Counted from the first letter of the stretch, positions 18,589 through 26,459 are shown. The stretch: DNA of 39,715 bases from Vulcanimicrobiota bacterium (GCA_027459845.1 DAIDGS010000028.1:1-39715), one strand, 5' to 3'. Notes: generated by a model from the letters alone, not told the origin. Numbers and translations: made by a program.

Positions 18589-21086
18589 AAGCCGTAGTGA
18601 TGGCCGGCGGTGAAGGATCGCGGCTGCGCCCCCTGACCTCCAGCCGCCCCAAGCCGCTCGCGCCAATCGCCAACAAGCCGGTGATGCACCACATCGTCGA
18701 TTTGCTGCGGCGCCACGGCATCACCGAGATCGTAGCAACGCTGCACTATCTGGCCGACGAGATCGAAAACTACTTCGGCGACGGCTCGGAGTTCGGCGTC
18801 CAGATGCAGTACGTGGTCGAAGACACGCCGCTGGGAACGGCCGGCGCGGTGAAGCTCGCCGAGCCATACCTCAGGGACGAGCGCTTCGCCATCGTGTCGG
18901 GCGACGCACTGACCGATCTCGATCTCACGGCGCTGATCGCGTTTCACGAGCGCAGCGGGGCGAAAGGCACGCTGGCGCTGCAGCGTGTCGCCAACCCGCT
19001 CGAGTTCGGCGTCGTCGTCACCGACGAAAGCGGCCGCGTCACCCGCTTCTTGGAGAAACCGTCCTGGGGCGAAGTGTTTTCCGACACGATTAACACCGGG
19101 ATTTACGTTCTCGAGCCAGAGGTCTTCGACTACATGGAGGGTGGCCGCGCGTACGACTTTTCGCGCGATCTCTTCCCCTTCATGCTTCGCGACGGCAAGC
19201 CGCTCTACGGCTTCGTGATGTCCAACTATTGGAGCGACATCGGCAACCTGCAGCAGTATCAGCAGGCGAACTACGACGCGCTCTCCGGCGCGGTGCGCGT
19301 CGAGATTCCCGGGCGCGCGATCGGCGAACGCATTTGGGCCGGCGAGAACACGCGCGTCCATCCCGACGCGCGCATTCAAGGTCCGGTCGTCCTGGGGCGC
19401 GACGTGACGATCGAACGGGGTGCCGTCATCGAGGAGTTGTGCGCGATCGGCGACTCATCGATCGTCGGCGCCGACGCACGGCTGCACCGGACGGTGACGT
19501 GGGAAGACGTGTACGTCGGCGAAGGCTCGTCGCTGGTCGGCTGTACGCTGGCCGACCGTGCGATCGTGAAGGACCGCGTTTCGATTGCCGAGGGCGCGGT
19601 CATCGGACGACGCAGCACGCTGGGAAGCGGTGCGACCGTTCCGGCCAACATCAAGCTCTGGCCCGACAAGTCGGTCGCCTCCGGTGCGATCGTCTCGATG
19701 TCGCTCATCTACGGCATGAAGTGGCCCGGATCGCTGTTTGGCGATAGCGGCGTTTCGGGACTCGCCAACATCGAAATCACCCCGGAGTTCGCGCTCAAGC
19801 TCGGTCAAGCGCTTGGCTCGACGCTCAAACCGGGCCAGCGGGTGATGACCAGCCGCGACGCTCACCCGGCCTCGCGCATGACCAATCGCTGCATCATCGC
19901 AGGACTCTTGAGCGTGGGCATTCACGTGCAGGACTTGCGCGAGATGCCTACGCCGATGTCGCGCTACACCGCGCGTTCCTCGGGTGATGCCGGGGTCCAT
20001 ACCGGCATCTCACCGCACGATGCCGGACAGTTCCTCATCGAGTTCTACGACCCGCACGGCGTCAACATCGACAAGAATCTCGAACGCAAAATCGAGAACC
20101 TTTTCTTCCGCGAGGATTTTCGGCGCACGCCGATGGAAAGCGTTGGAAGGCTCGACTTTCCCGAGCGAACGCTGGAAGCCTACACGAATGGCTTCTTGAT
20201 TGCCCTCGGAGCACATGCGATTGCAACCGCAGGGATGCGCGCGGTCGTCGATTACGCCTTTGGAAACGCCTCGCAGATCCTTCCGCGCATTCTGAGCAAC
20301 CTCGGCGTCGACATGATCGCGCTCAACGCCTATTTCGACAATGCCAAGGTGCTCGCGTTCCGCGAAAACCGTACGCGGCACCTCGAACAGCTCGGCAACG
20401 TGGTCACCTCGCTGCGTGCCGACATCGGGATCCTGCTGGATCAGCACGGCGAGTCGCTCACCCTCATCGACGATCGCGGTCGCGTCATCGAAGGGCCACG
20501 TTTGCTGGCGCTCGTCACCGAGCTGATCGCGCGCCGCGTTCCTCACGCGCGCATCGCGGTGCCGATCATGGCCCCGGACGCGATCGACACGGTCGCGGCC
20601 GCCAATGGTGCAACCGTGATACGCACCCGCAGCGACCGCCGCTCGCTCATGGAACTGGCGGAGCGGGAGGGGACCGCGCTGGCGTTTGCCGGCGGATCGG
20701 GCTACGAGCTGATCTTCCCGGAGTTTCAGCCGGTCTTCGACTCGCTCTACGCCGCAGCGAAGATCATGGAACTGATCGCGCAGGAGCAGCGGACGCTCGG
20801 TGCGATCGTCGACGAGCTGCCCCCGCTGCACTTGGCGGCGCGGCGCGTGCATTGCCCATGGGAACGCAAAGGGGCGATCATGCGCCGGTTGCTCGACGAG
20901 ACGCACGGCGAGAACGTGGAACTTACCGACGGCATCCGGATTGCGCGCGACGGCGGTTGGGCGCTGGCCCTTCCCGACGCGAGCGATCCGATTTTGAACG
21001 TCTACGCCGAGGGCGGCTCCGACGACGCGGCGCGCGCGCACGTCGACTGGCTGGTCGAACGGATCGAAGGCTTGGTGCGCACCTAG
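18585..21086 (+). CDS. Nucleotidyltransferase / phosphomannomutase-like fusion (GDP-mannose pyrophosphorylase type)
   Basis: 833-residue three-part protein: an NTP-transferase domain (1-235; [11 protein letters not shown] 8-18, RPKPL 21-25, SGDALTD 105-111), a left-handed beta-helix linker (about 250-380), and a phosphoglucomutase/phosphomannomutase-like domain (about 385-833). This order matches actinobacterial ManB/ManC-type mannose-1-phosphate guanylyltransferases. The mutase part looks degenerate: the catalytic SHNP loop reads ISPHD (475-479), the metal loop DGDGDR reads DQHGES (619-624), while the sugar loop keeps GGSGYE (703-708). It may be an NDP-sugar synthase with an inactive mutase. 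The GTG start has a strong purine site (GGGAGGT, 18572-18578). Coupling to malQ suggests it supplies NDP-sugar for glucan or mannan synthesis; the true substrate is open. Confidence 0.9.
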   Translation: MKAVVMAGGEGSRLRPLTSSRPKPLAPIANKPVMHHIVDLLRRHGITEIVATLHYLADEIENYFGDGSEFGVQMQYVVEDTPLGTAGAVKLAEPYLRDERFAIVSGDALTDLDLTALIAFHERSGAKGTLALQRVANPLEFGVVVTDESGRVTRFLEKPSWGEVFSDTINTGIYVLEPEVFDYMEGGRAYDFSRDLFPFMLRDGKPLYGFVMSNYWSDIGNLQQYQQANYDALSGAVRVEIPGRAIGERIWAGENTRVHPDARIQGPVVLGRDVTIERGAVIEELCAIGDSSIVGADARLHRTVTWEDVYVGEGSSLVGCTLADRAIVKDRVSIAEGAVIGRRSTLGSGATVPANIKLWPDKSVASGAIVSMSLIYGMKWPGSLFGDSGVSGLANIEITPEFALKLGQALGSTLKPGQRVMTSRDAHPASRMTNRCIIAGLLSVGIHVQDLREMPTPMSRYTARSSGDAGVHTGISPHDAGQFLIEFYDPHGVNIDKNLERKIENLFFREDFRRTPMESVGRLDFPERTLEAYTNGFLIALGAHAIATAGMRAVVDYAFGNASQILPRILSNLGVDMIALNAYFDNAKVLAFRENRTRHLEQLGNVVTSLRADIGILLDQHGESLTLIDDRGRVIEGPRLLALVTELIARRVPHARIAVPIMAPDAIDTVAAANGATVIRTRSDRRSLMELAEREGTALAFAGGSGYELIFPEFQPVFDSLYAAAKIMELIAQEQRTLGAIVDELPPLHLAARRVHCPWERKGAIMRRLLDETHGENVELTDGIRIARDGGWALALPDASDPILNVYAEGGSDDAARAHVDWLVERIEGLVRT

Positions 21087-22354
21087 CGCGCGTCGGCGTA
21101 GGCTAAACGCGCGGCCAGCATGTCGATGACGCTCGACCAGCGATAGCGTTCGGCGGTCGCCTCGCCGGCTGCGCGGAGGCGCCGTGCCGCCTGCGGATCG
21201 CGGAGCAGCCCCTCGAGGTAGGTTGCAAGTTCGCGCGGGTCGTCGGTGTCGCAGACGACGGCGTTGGAGAGCGGCTCGGCGTAGTCTTCGCCGGTCGCGC
21301 CTACCACGGCGACGCCACCGGCCGCCATCGCTTCGAGCCCGACGAGCCCAAACGGTTCCTTGCCGCTGTTCGCCAGCACGGCATCGGCAAGGTGATAGAG
21401 CGCGAAGAGCAGTTCTTCGGGCACGTAGCTGCGCACGTCGAGCAGGTCGCCCTCGGGCAGCGCCGCCGCCAGCGCCGCCACCAGCGGCTCGGACTCGCGC
21501 GATTCGCCGCGCACCTCGACCACGCGCAACCCGAGCTCGCGGGCACGCGCGCGAACGCTGTCGCCGTAGCCCTCGCGACCACCGCGTACGATCAGTTTGG
21601 CCTGCGGATGCGTCGCACGGATTCGAGCGAACCCCTCGACGGCACAACGCCAGCGCTTGTCCTCATCGAAGCGCCCCACTTTGATGTAGAGCGGGCGGGC
21701 TTCCAGCGCGGTCGCAACCGCGCGGACCAACTCGTCGGGCGGACCGCCGACGATGCGATCCGGAATGCCGTTGGGAATCACCAGCGCCTCGATCCCGCGC
21801 TGCGCGAGTTCGAACTTCATGTATCGGCTTACGGTCGTGACGTGCGCCGCGGCACGAAGCGCCGGCCAATCGATGGCGTCGAAACCATAGGTGTTGTTGG
21901 CGTTCCACAGCAGGGTTGCCGCATCGCGGGTCCCACGCGCGCGCAGGGTTCGATCGAGCGCGATCGTGGCGCCGGCGGTCTGCCAGTCTTCGGCGAGCAC
22001 CGCAACGCGGGCGCCGGCGTGCGCAGCCGGTGCGACGATCGCGTCGGCAACGAACTCGGGAACGCTGCGCGTGTAGTCGGCAACTTTCCCGTATTCGCCG
22101 TCGTAGACGCCACCCGGATGGTAGGCCGAGATCCACTGACACCAGCGCCGATACGTCAACTCCGAACTCGCGCGCTCGACCGGCGGCAGTGCCGGATCGC
22201 CGACGAAGATCAGCGTCGTGCGGACGCCGGCTGCGGCCAACGCCGCAGCCAGCTCGGTCTCGCGCGTCCCCAATCCGCCGACGGATGCGTAGCGATCGGG
22301 CCCTTCGAATGCGAGCAAGACGGCGTCGCGGGGAAGCGCAAAGGCACCGGACAT
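21083..22354 (-). CDS. Glycosyltransferase, GT4/GT5 (glycogen-synthase-like)
   Basis: 423-residue GT-B glycosyltransferase. The N-terminal glycine loop SVGGLG (24-29), the EDWQTAG motif (122-128, where GlgA has HDWHT), and the C-terminal nucleotide-binding Ex7E motif [11 protein letters not shown] (Glu333, Glu341) are seen. No signal peptide. It may elongate the glucan made by the convergent operon; known alternatives are alpha-maltose-1-phosphate synthase or another GT4 transferase. I start at ATG 22352-22354, where the glycine loop follows after 23 residues; the upstream frame is shadow. It faces the operon end to end, and the two stop codons share the four bases CTAG. Confidence 0.82.
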   Translation of the reverse strand: MSGAFALPRDAVLLAFEGPDRYASVGGLGTRETELAAALAAAGVRTTLIFVGDPALPPVERASSELTYRRWCQWISAYHPGGVYDGEYGKVADYTRSVPEFVADAIVAPAAHAGARVAVLAEDWQTAGATIALDRTLRARGTRDAATLLWNANNTYGFDAIDWPALRAAAHVTTVSRYMKFELAQRGIEALVIPNGIPDRIVGGPPDELVRAVATALEARPLYIKVGRFDEDKRWRCAVEGFARIRATHPQAKLIVRGGREGYGDSVRARARELGLRVVEVRGESRESEPLVAALAAALPEGDLLDVRSYVPEELLFALYHLADAVLANSGKEPFGLVGLEAMAAGGVAVVGATGEDYAEPLSNAVVCDTDDPRELATYLEGLLRDPQAARRLRAAGEATAERYRWSSVIDMLAARLAYADAR

Positions 22355-22412
22355 TGCGACGGCCTTCGCCTCGCTACGCCGGTGCCCCCGCCGTGATACG
22401 CCCGTCGGCGTG

Positions 22413-23294
22413 CTACTTGAGGTTGGCGATGACCTTCGATCCGAAGAACAGGAAGAAGTTGGTCGGAACGTCGGGATACGCCATGCCGGCCTTTTGCGCA
22501 GCGCGCAGCTTGGCAAGCGACGTGATGCCCGTGGTTCCGGCCGCGTTCGGCCAGGCTTTCGGATTGGTCACGAGGACGACGATCACTTGCCACCATTCCG
22601 GCTTCTGGTTGATCGCGATATTGCTCACGATGTGGCTATGGTCGGGCAGCGGCACGTTGACCACCTTGTGCGGCGGAATCAGCTTGAGCGCGGCCAGCAC
22701 CGGACCGAGATCGACCTGAATCGGGTGCATCGTGCACTGCCCGGGCATTTCGCCGGGAGCCGGGCACTGCACCGGGACGCCCGGATTCGGCTTGAAGCCG
22801 TCGGGGACGAAACCGAAGAGCGACTTTAGGGTGGCGCCGAGCTGCGGCGTGAAGGCCGGTGAGTTCGGATTGGTCTCGAAGAACGGCACGATCACCCAGA
22901 GCGGGTCCGACATCTTCGGCGGCGTTAGCGGATTGGCCGGAAGCTGTTCGCCAGTCGGATCGATCTTGGAGGGCGCTCCGACTTGGCACTGCGGGAAGTT
23001 GAACTGCGCCGGCGAGCGCGCCGCGATGAGGTTGGTGTAGTTACGATCGTCGAACGGTTGGACGACGCACATGAACTGCATGCGATAGTTCAGGAGCAGC
23101 AGCTTGTTGGCGCCGTAGGCAAGTGTCTGGTTCGGCCCCAGTTTGACGTTGGGCGCCACGTCGGCGACCGGCGCGCGAAAGCTCGACACGTGCGCCGCGC
23201 TCGGCATCGCGCGGTGTTGCGCCATGGCTACGCCGGCGGTCAGCACGAGCGCCGCCCCCAGTCCGGCGGCGATGCGGACGAAATGGTCTCGCAT
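22413..23294 (-). CDS. Secreted protein of unknown function
   Basis: 293-residue protein with a clear signal peptide (RIAAGLGAALVLTAGVAMA, residues 7-25, cleavage after AMA likely). The mature part is rich in Pro, Asn, Gln and aromatic residues with four cysteines (in FMCVV, FPQCQ, VQCPAP and GQCTM), so two disulfides are possible in an extracytoplasmic protein. It also carries PLPDHSHIV and two WVIV/WWQVIVV strands. I recognise no family. The start at ATG 23292-23294 is supported by GAGG nine bases upstream, although that site lies inside a predicted hairpin (see 23304-23379). It sits between glnA and the glycosyltransferase on the same strand, 58 bases before the latter. Confidence 0.8.
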   Translation of the reverse strand: MRDHFVRIAAGLGAALVLTAGVAMAQHRAMPSAAHVSSFRAPVADVAPNVKLGPNQTLAYGANKLLLLNYRMQFMCVVQPFDDRNYTNLIAARSPAQFNFPQCQVGAPSKIDPTGEQLPANPLTPPKMSDPLWVIVPFFETNPNSPAFTPQLGATLKSLFGFVPDGFKPNPGVPVQCPAPGEMPGQCTMHPIQVDLGPVLAALKLIPPHKVVNVPLPDHSHIVSNIAINQKPEWWQVIVVLVTNPKAWPNAAGTTGITSLAKLRAAQKAGMAYPDVPTNFFLFFGSKVIANLK

Positions 23295-23303
23295 TTAGGA
23301 TTA

Positions 23304-23379
23304 CCTCGTTTGCAAGGATTGCGAGTTGGTCTGCGCAGCGAGCGGCGCCGCTGGCTGCACGACACTCTGCAAAACGAGG
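23304..23379 (-). promoter_or_regulatory. Structured leader that can hide the ribosome-binding site
   Basis: Read on the minus strand, CCTCGTTTTGCA (23379-23368) can pair with TGCAAACGAGG (23314-23304), 11 pairs with one bulged T. The 53-base loop contains a second hairpin at 23335-23358 (GCAGC and AGCG pairing with CGCT and GCTGC, one C-C mismatch, loop GCGC). The GAGG of the 3' arm is the likely ribosome-binding site of the secreted protein, nine bases before its ATG. The pairing would block translation, or the element could be a processing or termination signal behind glnA. Confidence 0.5.
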
Positions 23380-23449
23380 CAAGCCGGCCTTTGGATTGCG
23401 CCGGCGCCGAGAACTTCACGACACCGGCGCGCCGACCGTGGAGGTTCGG

Positions 23450-24880
23450 CTAGAAGAGGTTCCAGAGAAACTGGTTGTAGACTTCGTGGTGATACTGAAC
23501 TTCTTGCGGTTTGACGAACGTGCCGAGCAGGCGCGGGCAGCGATCGGCGCTCGCCTGCTTGAGGTCGGCGTAGCGCGCTTTGACGTCGTCGCCGAGCATG
23601 GCCGACATCCACTCCGAGGCGCGAAAGCCTTCGATGGCGGTGTAGATGTTGTCGGGCAGATAGCGCTCGGCCTGGCGCAGATTTCCGATCTCGCTGATCG
23701 CGCCTTCGAGACCGGTTTTGAATACGCCCAGCAGCGCGAGGTACGGATTGGCATCGGGGGCGACCGAGCGGACTTCGACGCGCGCGCTGCGCTCGTTGCC
23801 GATCGGAATGCGAATCATCGAACCGCGGTCGACGGCCGATGCCTTGATCTGGTTGGGCGCCTCGAAGTGCGGATCGAGCCGCCGATAGGAGTTGACGCTC
23901 GCATTGAAGGCGAGGCAGAGGTCGTTGCCGGCGGTGAGGATGCGGTCGATGAACTGCCACGCAAACGTGCTAACCCGCTCCTCGCCGTTGGGGTCCCAGA
24001 ACAAATTCTCGTCGCCGCGGCTCACCGACACGTTCGTGTGCATGCCGCTGCCGTTGACGCCGACGACCGGCTTGGGTAGAAAGCTGGCCGTCATGCCGAG
24101 CCGCGTCGCAACTTGGCGGCAAATGAGCTTATAGAGCTGGATTTGGTCGGCGGCGGCCACCACCTCGCCGTAGCCATAGTTGATTTCGAACTGCGACGGT
24201 GCGACCTCGGGGTGGTCTTTCTCGTTTTGAAAGCCCATCGCGCGTTGCACTTCGGCGACCGTGTCGATGAACGTGCGCAGCGGATCGCCGGGAAGCGAGT
24301 AGTAGTAGCCGCCGGTGTTGACGTATTCAAACTTCCCGGTTTCATGGTAGCGCCGTTCGGCATCGAGCCCCTGGAAGAGAAAGCCTTCGATCTCGTTGGC
24401 GGCGTTGAGCGTGAAGCCTTCGCGCGCGTAGTAGTCGTTCGAGAGTTGCTTGAGCGCGCCGCGAATGTCGGCGGCGAACGGCGAGCCGTCTTTGTCGATA
24501 ACGTCGGCGAAAACCAACACTTTTCCGGCACCGAAGACGTCGCTGGGCGCCCAGTAGAACGCGCTCCAGTCGAGGAACAGGCGCAAGTCGCTCTCACGCT
24601 GAGCCGTAAAGCCGCGAATCGACGAGCCGTCGAAGGTCAGGTTGTCGTAGGACCGCAGCAAGAACTTCTTGTCGTAGTCGAGCATGTGTAGGCGGCCCTC
24701 CAGATCGCTGAAGAGCACCGTCACCGCCTTGATGCGCGACTCGCCGGCAAGGTATTTGAGCCGCTCGGCCTGGACCGTTTCGGCCGGAACGCGCGCCTTA
24801 CGCTGCGCCTTCGCGGCCAAATTCAACTCTTCGAGTTCCCCGTACGGCAGGGCTAGGAATTCGCGCAGGTCGGTCGCCAT
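23450..24880 (-). CDS. glnA: Glutamine synthetase, type I
   Basis: 476-residue cytosolic enzyme joining ammonia and glutamate with ATP. Seen are DGSSIRGF (about 84-91), the catalytic NEIEGFLF segment with metal-binding glutamate, NEKDHPEVAPSQFEI, VGVNGSGMHTNVSVSR, NSYRRLDPHFEAPNQ and the RSVAPDANPYLAL region. Length fits GSI. The NLYDLP-type adenylylation loop of the GSI-beta class is not visible; the corresponding region reads RQAERYLPDNIYTAIEG, so control by GlnE is unlikely. It stands as a single gene or heads the following secreted-protein gene after 155 bases. Confidence 0.95.
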   Translation of the reverse strand: MATDLREFLALPYGELEELNLAAKAQRKARVPAETVQAERLKYLAGESRIKAVTVLFSDLEGRLHMLDYDKKFLLRSYDNLTFDGSSIRGFTAQRESDLRLFLDWSAFYWAPSDVFGAGKVLVFADVIDKDGSPFAADIRGALKQLSNDYYAREGFTLNAANEIEGFLFQGLDAERRYHETGKFEYVNTGGYYYSLPGDPLRTFIDTVAEVQRAMGFQNEKDHPEVAPSQFEINYGYGEVVAAADQIQLYKLICRQVATRLGMTASFLPKPVVGVNGSGMHTNVSVSRGDENLFWDPNGEERVSTFAWQFIDRILTAGNDLCLAFNASVNSYRRLDPHFEAPNQIKASAVDRGSMIRIPIGNERSARVEVRSVAPDANPYLALLGVFKTGLEGAISEIGNLRQAERYLPDNIYTAIEGFRASEWMSAMLGDDVKARYADLKQASADRCPRLLGTFVKPQEVQYHHEVYNQFLWNLF

Positions 24881-25278
24881 CGTTCCTCCATCGTCAGCTA
24901 CGGCGTGATGCCCCTACCGTTGCACAATCCGTAGGTCGCGCCTTTATCCATCCGGTAAACCGACCTGCGTCGCCCGTCGCATCCGCCGAAGGCGCAGCCG
25001 GCAGCGCCTGGAGCCGGGCCCGGCGAAGGGGCGCGGCGGGACGCCTGCGACGCCAACAGAAGCGTCGCGTTCAGCTCGATCTGGTGCAATCGCGAACGAC
25101 GACATTCGACGCTGGGAGACGTCAGCCCCGAGCAGTTCGAGAGCCGTCACGCGGCATAAACCTCGTGTCTACGCAATCGAGGCCACTCCATTGTTACGGG
25201 AGCGGACCGGCGGCTCGTCTCCTGTAAGCGGCTCGCCGGCCAGGCAGCTATGGGAATCGTCGCAAGGTCGCCTAGTCG
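24881..25278. other. Non-coding 398-bp stretch upstream of glnA
   Basis: No coding frame here looks protein-like; the few open frames are short and Arg/Pro-rich. It must hold the glnA promoter on the minus strand, but I find no clear sigma-70 or sigma-54 box, and no NtrC-like or glutamine-riboswitch-like pattern that I can defend. A GCCGGGCCCGGC palindrome lies at 25013-25024. Confidence 0.5.
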
Positions 25279-25576
25279 TCAATCCTCTGCGAGAATGAGG
25301 GCTTCGAGCAGTTGCCGGCCGTGGGCGATGCGCACGATCTCAATGCCATCTTCTGCCTCCCGATAGATGATAACGAAGACACGGACCATCCAGGCTCTGC
25401 AGCCTGGAAAGAGATCGTCCCGCGGGTTACCATGCGTCGGGTTATCCCCGAGGCGTTTGAACGCATCGAGCAGTTCTTGCGACGTCCGCGCGGCCTGCGC
25501 CGGAAAATGCTCGACCGAGTAGTCGATGAATGCGGTCGAGGTCCTCGGCCGCGAGCGGTTTCAGGTGGTAGGCCAA
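25279..25576 (-). pseudogene. Frameshifted ParE/RelE-like toxin
   Basis: Directly downstream of the antitoxin, two reading frames together spell a ParE-family toxin. Frame one starts at a TTG (25574-25576) and gives AYHLKPLAAEDLDR. After about position 25530 the sense continues one base shifted as FIDYSVEHFPAQAARTSQEL, then LGDNPTHGNPRDDL, AWMVRVFVIYRE and IEIVRIAHGRQLLEALILAE, ending at the TGA at 25279-25281. ParE toxins keep exactly this order (PLAEADL, IxxY, FxIxYR, IxIxRVLHGRRD). The second frame has no usable start codon before the shift. The toxin is therefore broken by a 1-base insertion, or the sequence has an error there. Confidence 0.75.
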
Positions 25577-25585
25577 AGCGGAACG

Positions 25586-25849
25586 CTACTTCACCGCGCC
25601 AATTGCGAGTTTGGATAATCGCGCCTCGACACGAGCGACGACTTCGTCTTCCGACAGGCTGGGGCGTGGATCGTCAAGGGACTCCCGAATCCATGCTCGC
25701 ACGGCTTCGCGACGGGACTCCCGCTCTTGTTCCTGATCGCTAAGTAAGCGCAATCCTGCCCGAATGACCTCGCTAGCGGAAGCGAAGCGGCCGCTCTCGA
25801 TTTCTTTTTGGACGAACCTGTCGAACTCAGGGGTGAGGGAAACGTTCAC
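25586..25849 (-). CDS. ParD-like type II antitoxin
   Basis: 87-residue antitoxin with an N-terminal ribbon-helix-helix (MNVSLTPEFDRFVQKEIESG then RFASASEVIRAGLRLL, residues 1-36), the ParD/CC2985 pattern that binds operator DNA as a dimer. The acidic C-terminal half would wrap the toxin. It starts at the GTG at 25847-25849, right where transcription from the TATAAT at 25856-25861 should begin, so the mRNA may be leaderless. It ends nine bases before the toxin TTG. The toxin is frameshifted, so this may be a decaying or orphan antitoxin. Confidence 0.85.
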   Translation of the reverse strand: MNVSLTPEFDRFVQKEIESGRFASASEVIRAGLRLLSDQEQERESRREAVRAWIRESLDDPRPSLSEDEVVARVEARLSKLAIGAVK

Positions 25850-25855
25850 GGCTTG

Positions 25856-25884
25856 ATTATAGCATAGAATAGCAATAAATGCTA
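25856..25884 (-). promoter_or_regulatory. Antitoxin promoter and candidate operator
   Basis: On the minus strand a perfect -10 box TATAAT covers 25861-25856, placing the transcript start at about the antitoxin GTG. An inverted repeat TAGCAT (25860-25865) - 13 bases - ATGCTA (25879-25884) overlaps the -10 and the spot where the -35 would be, as expected for an autoregulatory ribbon-helix-helix operator. No good -35 hexamer is seen. Confidence 0.5.
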
Positions 25885-25975
25885 GTCTCCGTTATTGACG
25901 GGGTAGTGGTCCCTTTTGGTTCGGGGCGCACAGACTTGCGGCTCAATTGACGTTGCGATACAAAGTAAGAGCGTC

Positions 25976-26263
25976 ATGCTTTCTTTGTTAAAACGACCTA
26001 GCGCCTTCCTGTCCTTGGCCATTTCCGCTGGATTCTTGGCCGTCTTCCTCGTCAGATTTCTTCAGGGCACGCTTGTTCGTCAGCCTGATGAAGGCAGTGT
26101 CGCACACTTGTTCCAGATACTGGTGCCAGCGCAGTTGCTGATCATTGCCTTCTTCGCGATTTCGTGGCTTCCTAAAAAGCCGAAGTCAGCGCTACAGGTT
26201 TTGGCTCTACAAGGTTGCGCGGTGCTCGCGGTGTTCGCGATAGTTTACTTTCGCCATCTCTAA
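25976..26263 (+). CDS. Small membrane protein of unknown function
   Basis: 95-residue protein with three predicted membrane helices (about residues 9-27, 46-64 and 74-92) separated by short charged loops (QGTLVRQPDEGS and PKKPKS). No known family. Base composition and codon choice (many A/T third positions) are clearly less GC-rich than in the flanking genes, suggesting recent acquisition together with the adjacent toxin-antitoxin remnant. I start at ATG 25976, preceded by AGTAAGAG; an upstream in-frame ATG/GTG would add a stretch without protein-like features. Confidence 0.55.
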   Translation: MLSLLKRPSAFLSLAISAGFLAVFLVRFLQGTLVRQPDEGSVAHLFQILVPAQLLIIAFFAISWLPKKPKSALQVLALQGCAVLAVFAIVYFRHL

Positions 26264-26436
26264 GCCGCTAGTCCGCCACGCATGCGGTCGGGCAGGTTCG
26301 CGAGATCGTGTATGGTCCAATTGCGATCCGTAAGCCTCGCCTTAATTGCGCCGGGTTCCACGCTTTTACGAGACAAAACGTATGCTGTCTCCCGGCAATT
26401 AGCCGAATTCGGGGGAATTACTGGGAAAGTAGGCAT
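26260..26436 (-). CDS. Possible 58-residue hypothetical protein
   Basis: Short frame beginning with ATG (26434-26436), right after an in-frame TAA, and ending with TAG at 26260-26262. The C-terminal half (IKARLTDRNWTIHDLANLPD) looks protein-like. No family recognised. It overlaps the stop of the convergent membrane-protein gene by four bases, and its start lies in a hairpin that may be the ssb terminator. It could equally be chance in this low-GC patch. Confidence 0.25.
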   Translation of the reverse strand: MPTFPVIPPNSANCRETAYVLSRKSVEPGAIKARLTDRNWTIHDLANLPDRMRGGLAA

Positions 26437-26451
26437 TTACTCTGAAATGCC
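26432..26451 (-). terminator. Candidate terminator hairpin behind ssb
   Basis: Eight bases after the ssb stop the minus strand has GGCATTT-CAGAGT-AAATGCC, a perfect 7-bp stem with a 6-base loop, followed by a weak T-containing stretch (TACTTTCCC). The position fits the end of the rpsF-ssb operon, but the U-tract is poor. Confidence 0.4.
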
Positions 26452-26459
26452 GGCGGTCA

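Noticed and set aside
25013-25024. GCCGGGCCCGGC palindrome
   Set aside because: A short, pure G/C palindrome is expected by chance in DNA of this composition and has no gene-proximal position.
24898-25150. Short minus-strand open frames upstream of glnA
   Set aside because: Composition is typical of chance frames in GC-rich DNA (Arg, Pro, Gly, Ala), with no ribosome-binding site and no motif.
24881-25270. Glutamine riboswitch, sigma-54 promoter or NtrC sites for glnA
   Set aside because: I compared the stretch with the GG-N10-GC pattern and with what I recall of the glnA RNA motif and found no acceptable match.
25190-25270. tRNA-like GC-rich hairpins near 25.2 kb
   Set aside because: No cloverleaf, no T-loop GGTTCRA and no acceptor pairing could be built.
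25312-25743. Open frame of 143 codons on the plus strand across the toxin-antitoxin region
   Set aside because: It is antisense to a clear ParD antitoxin and to the two-frame ParE homology; its translation is Arg/Pro-rich and has no domain.
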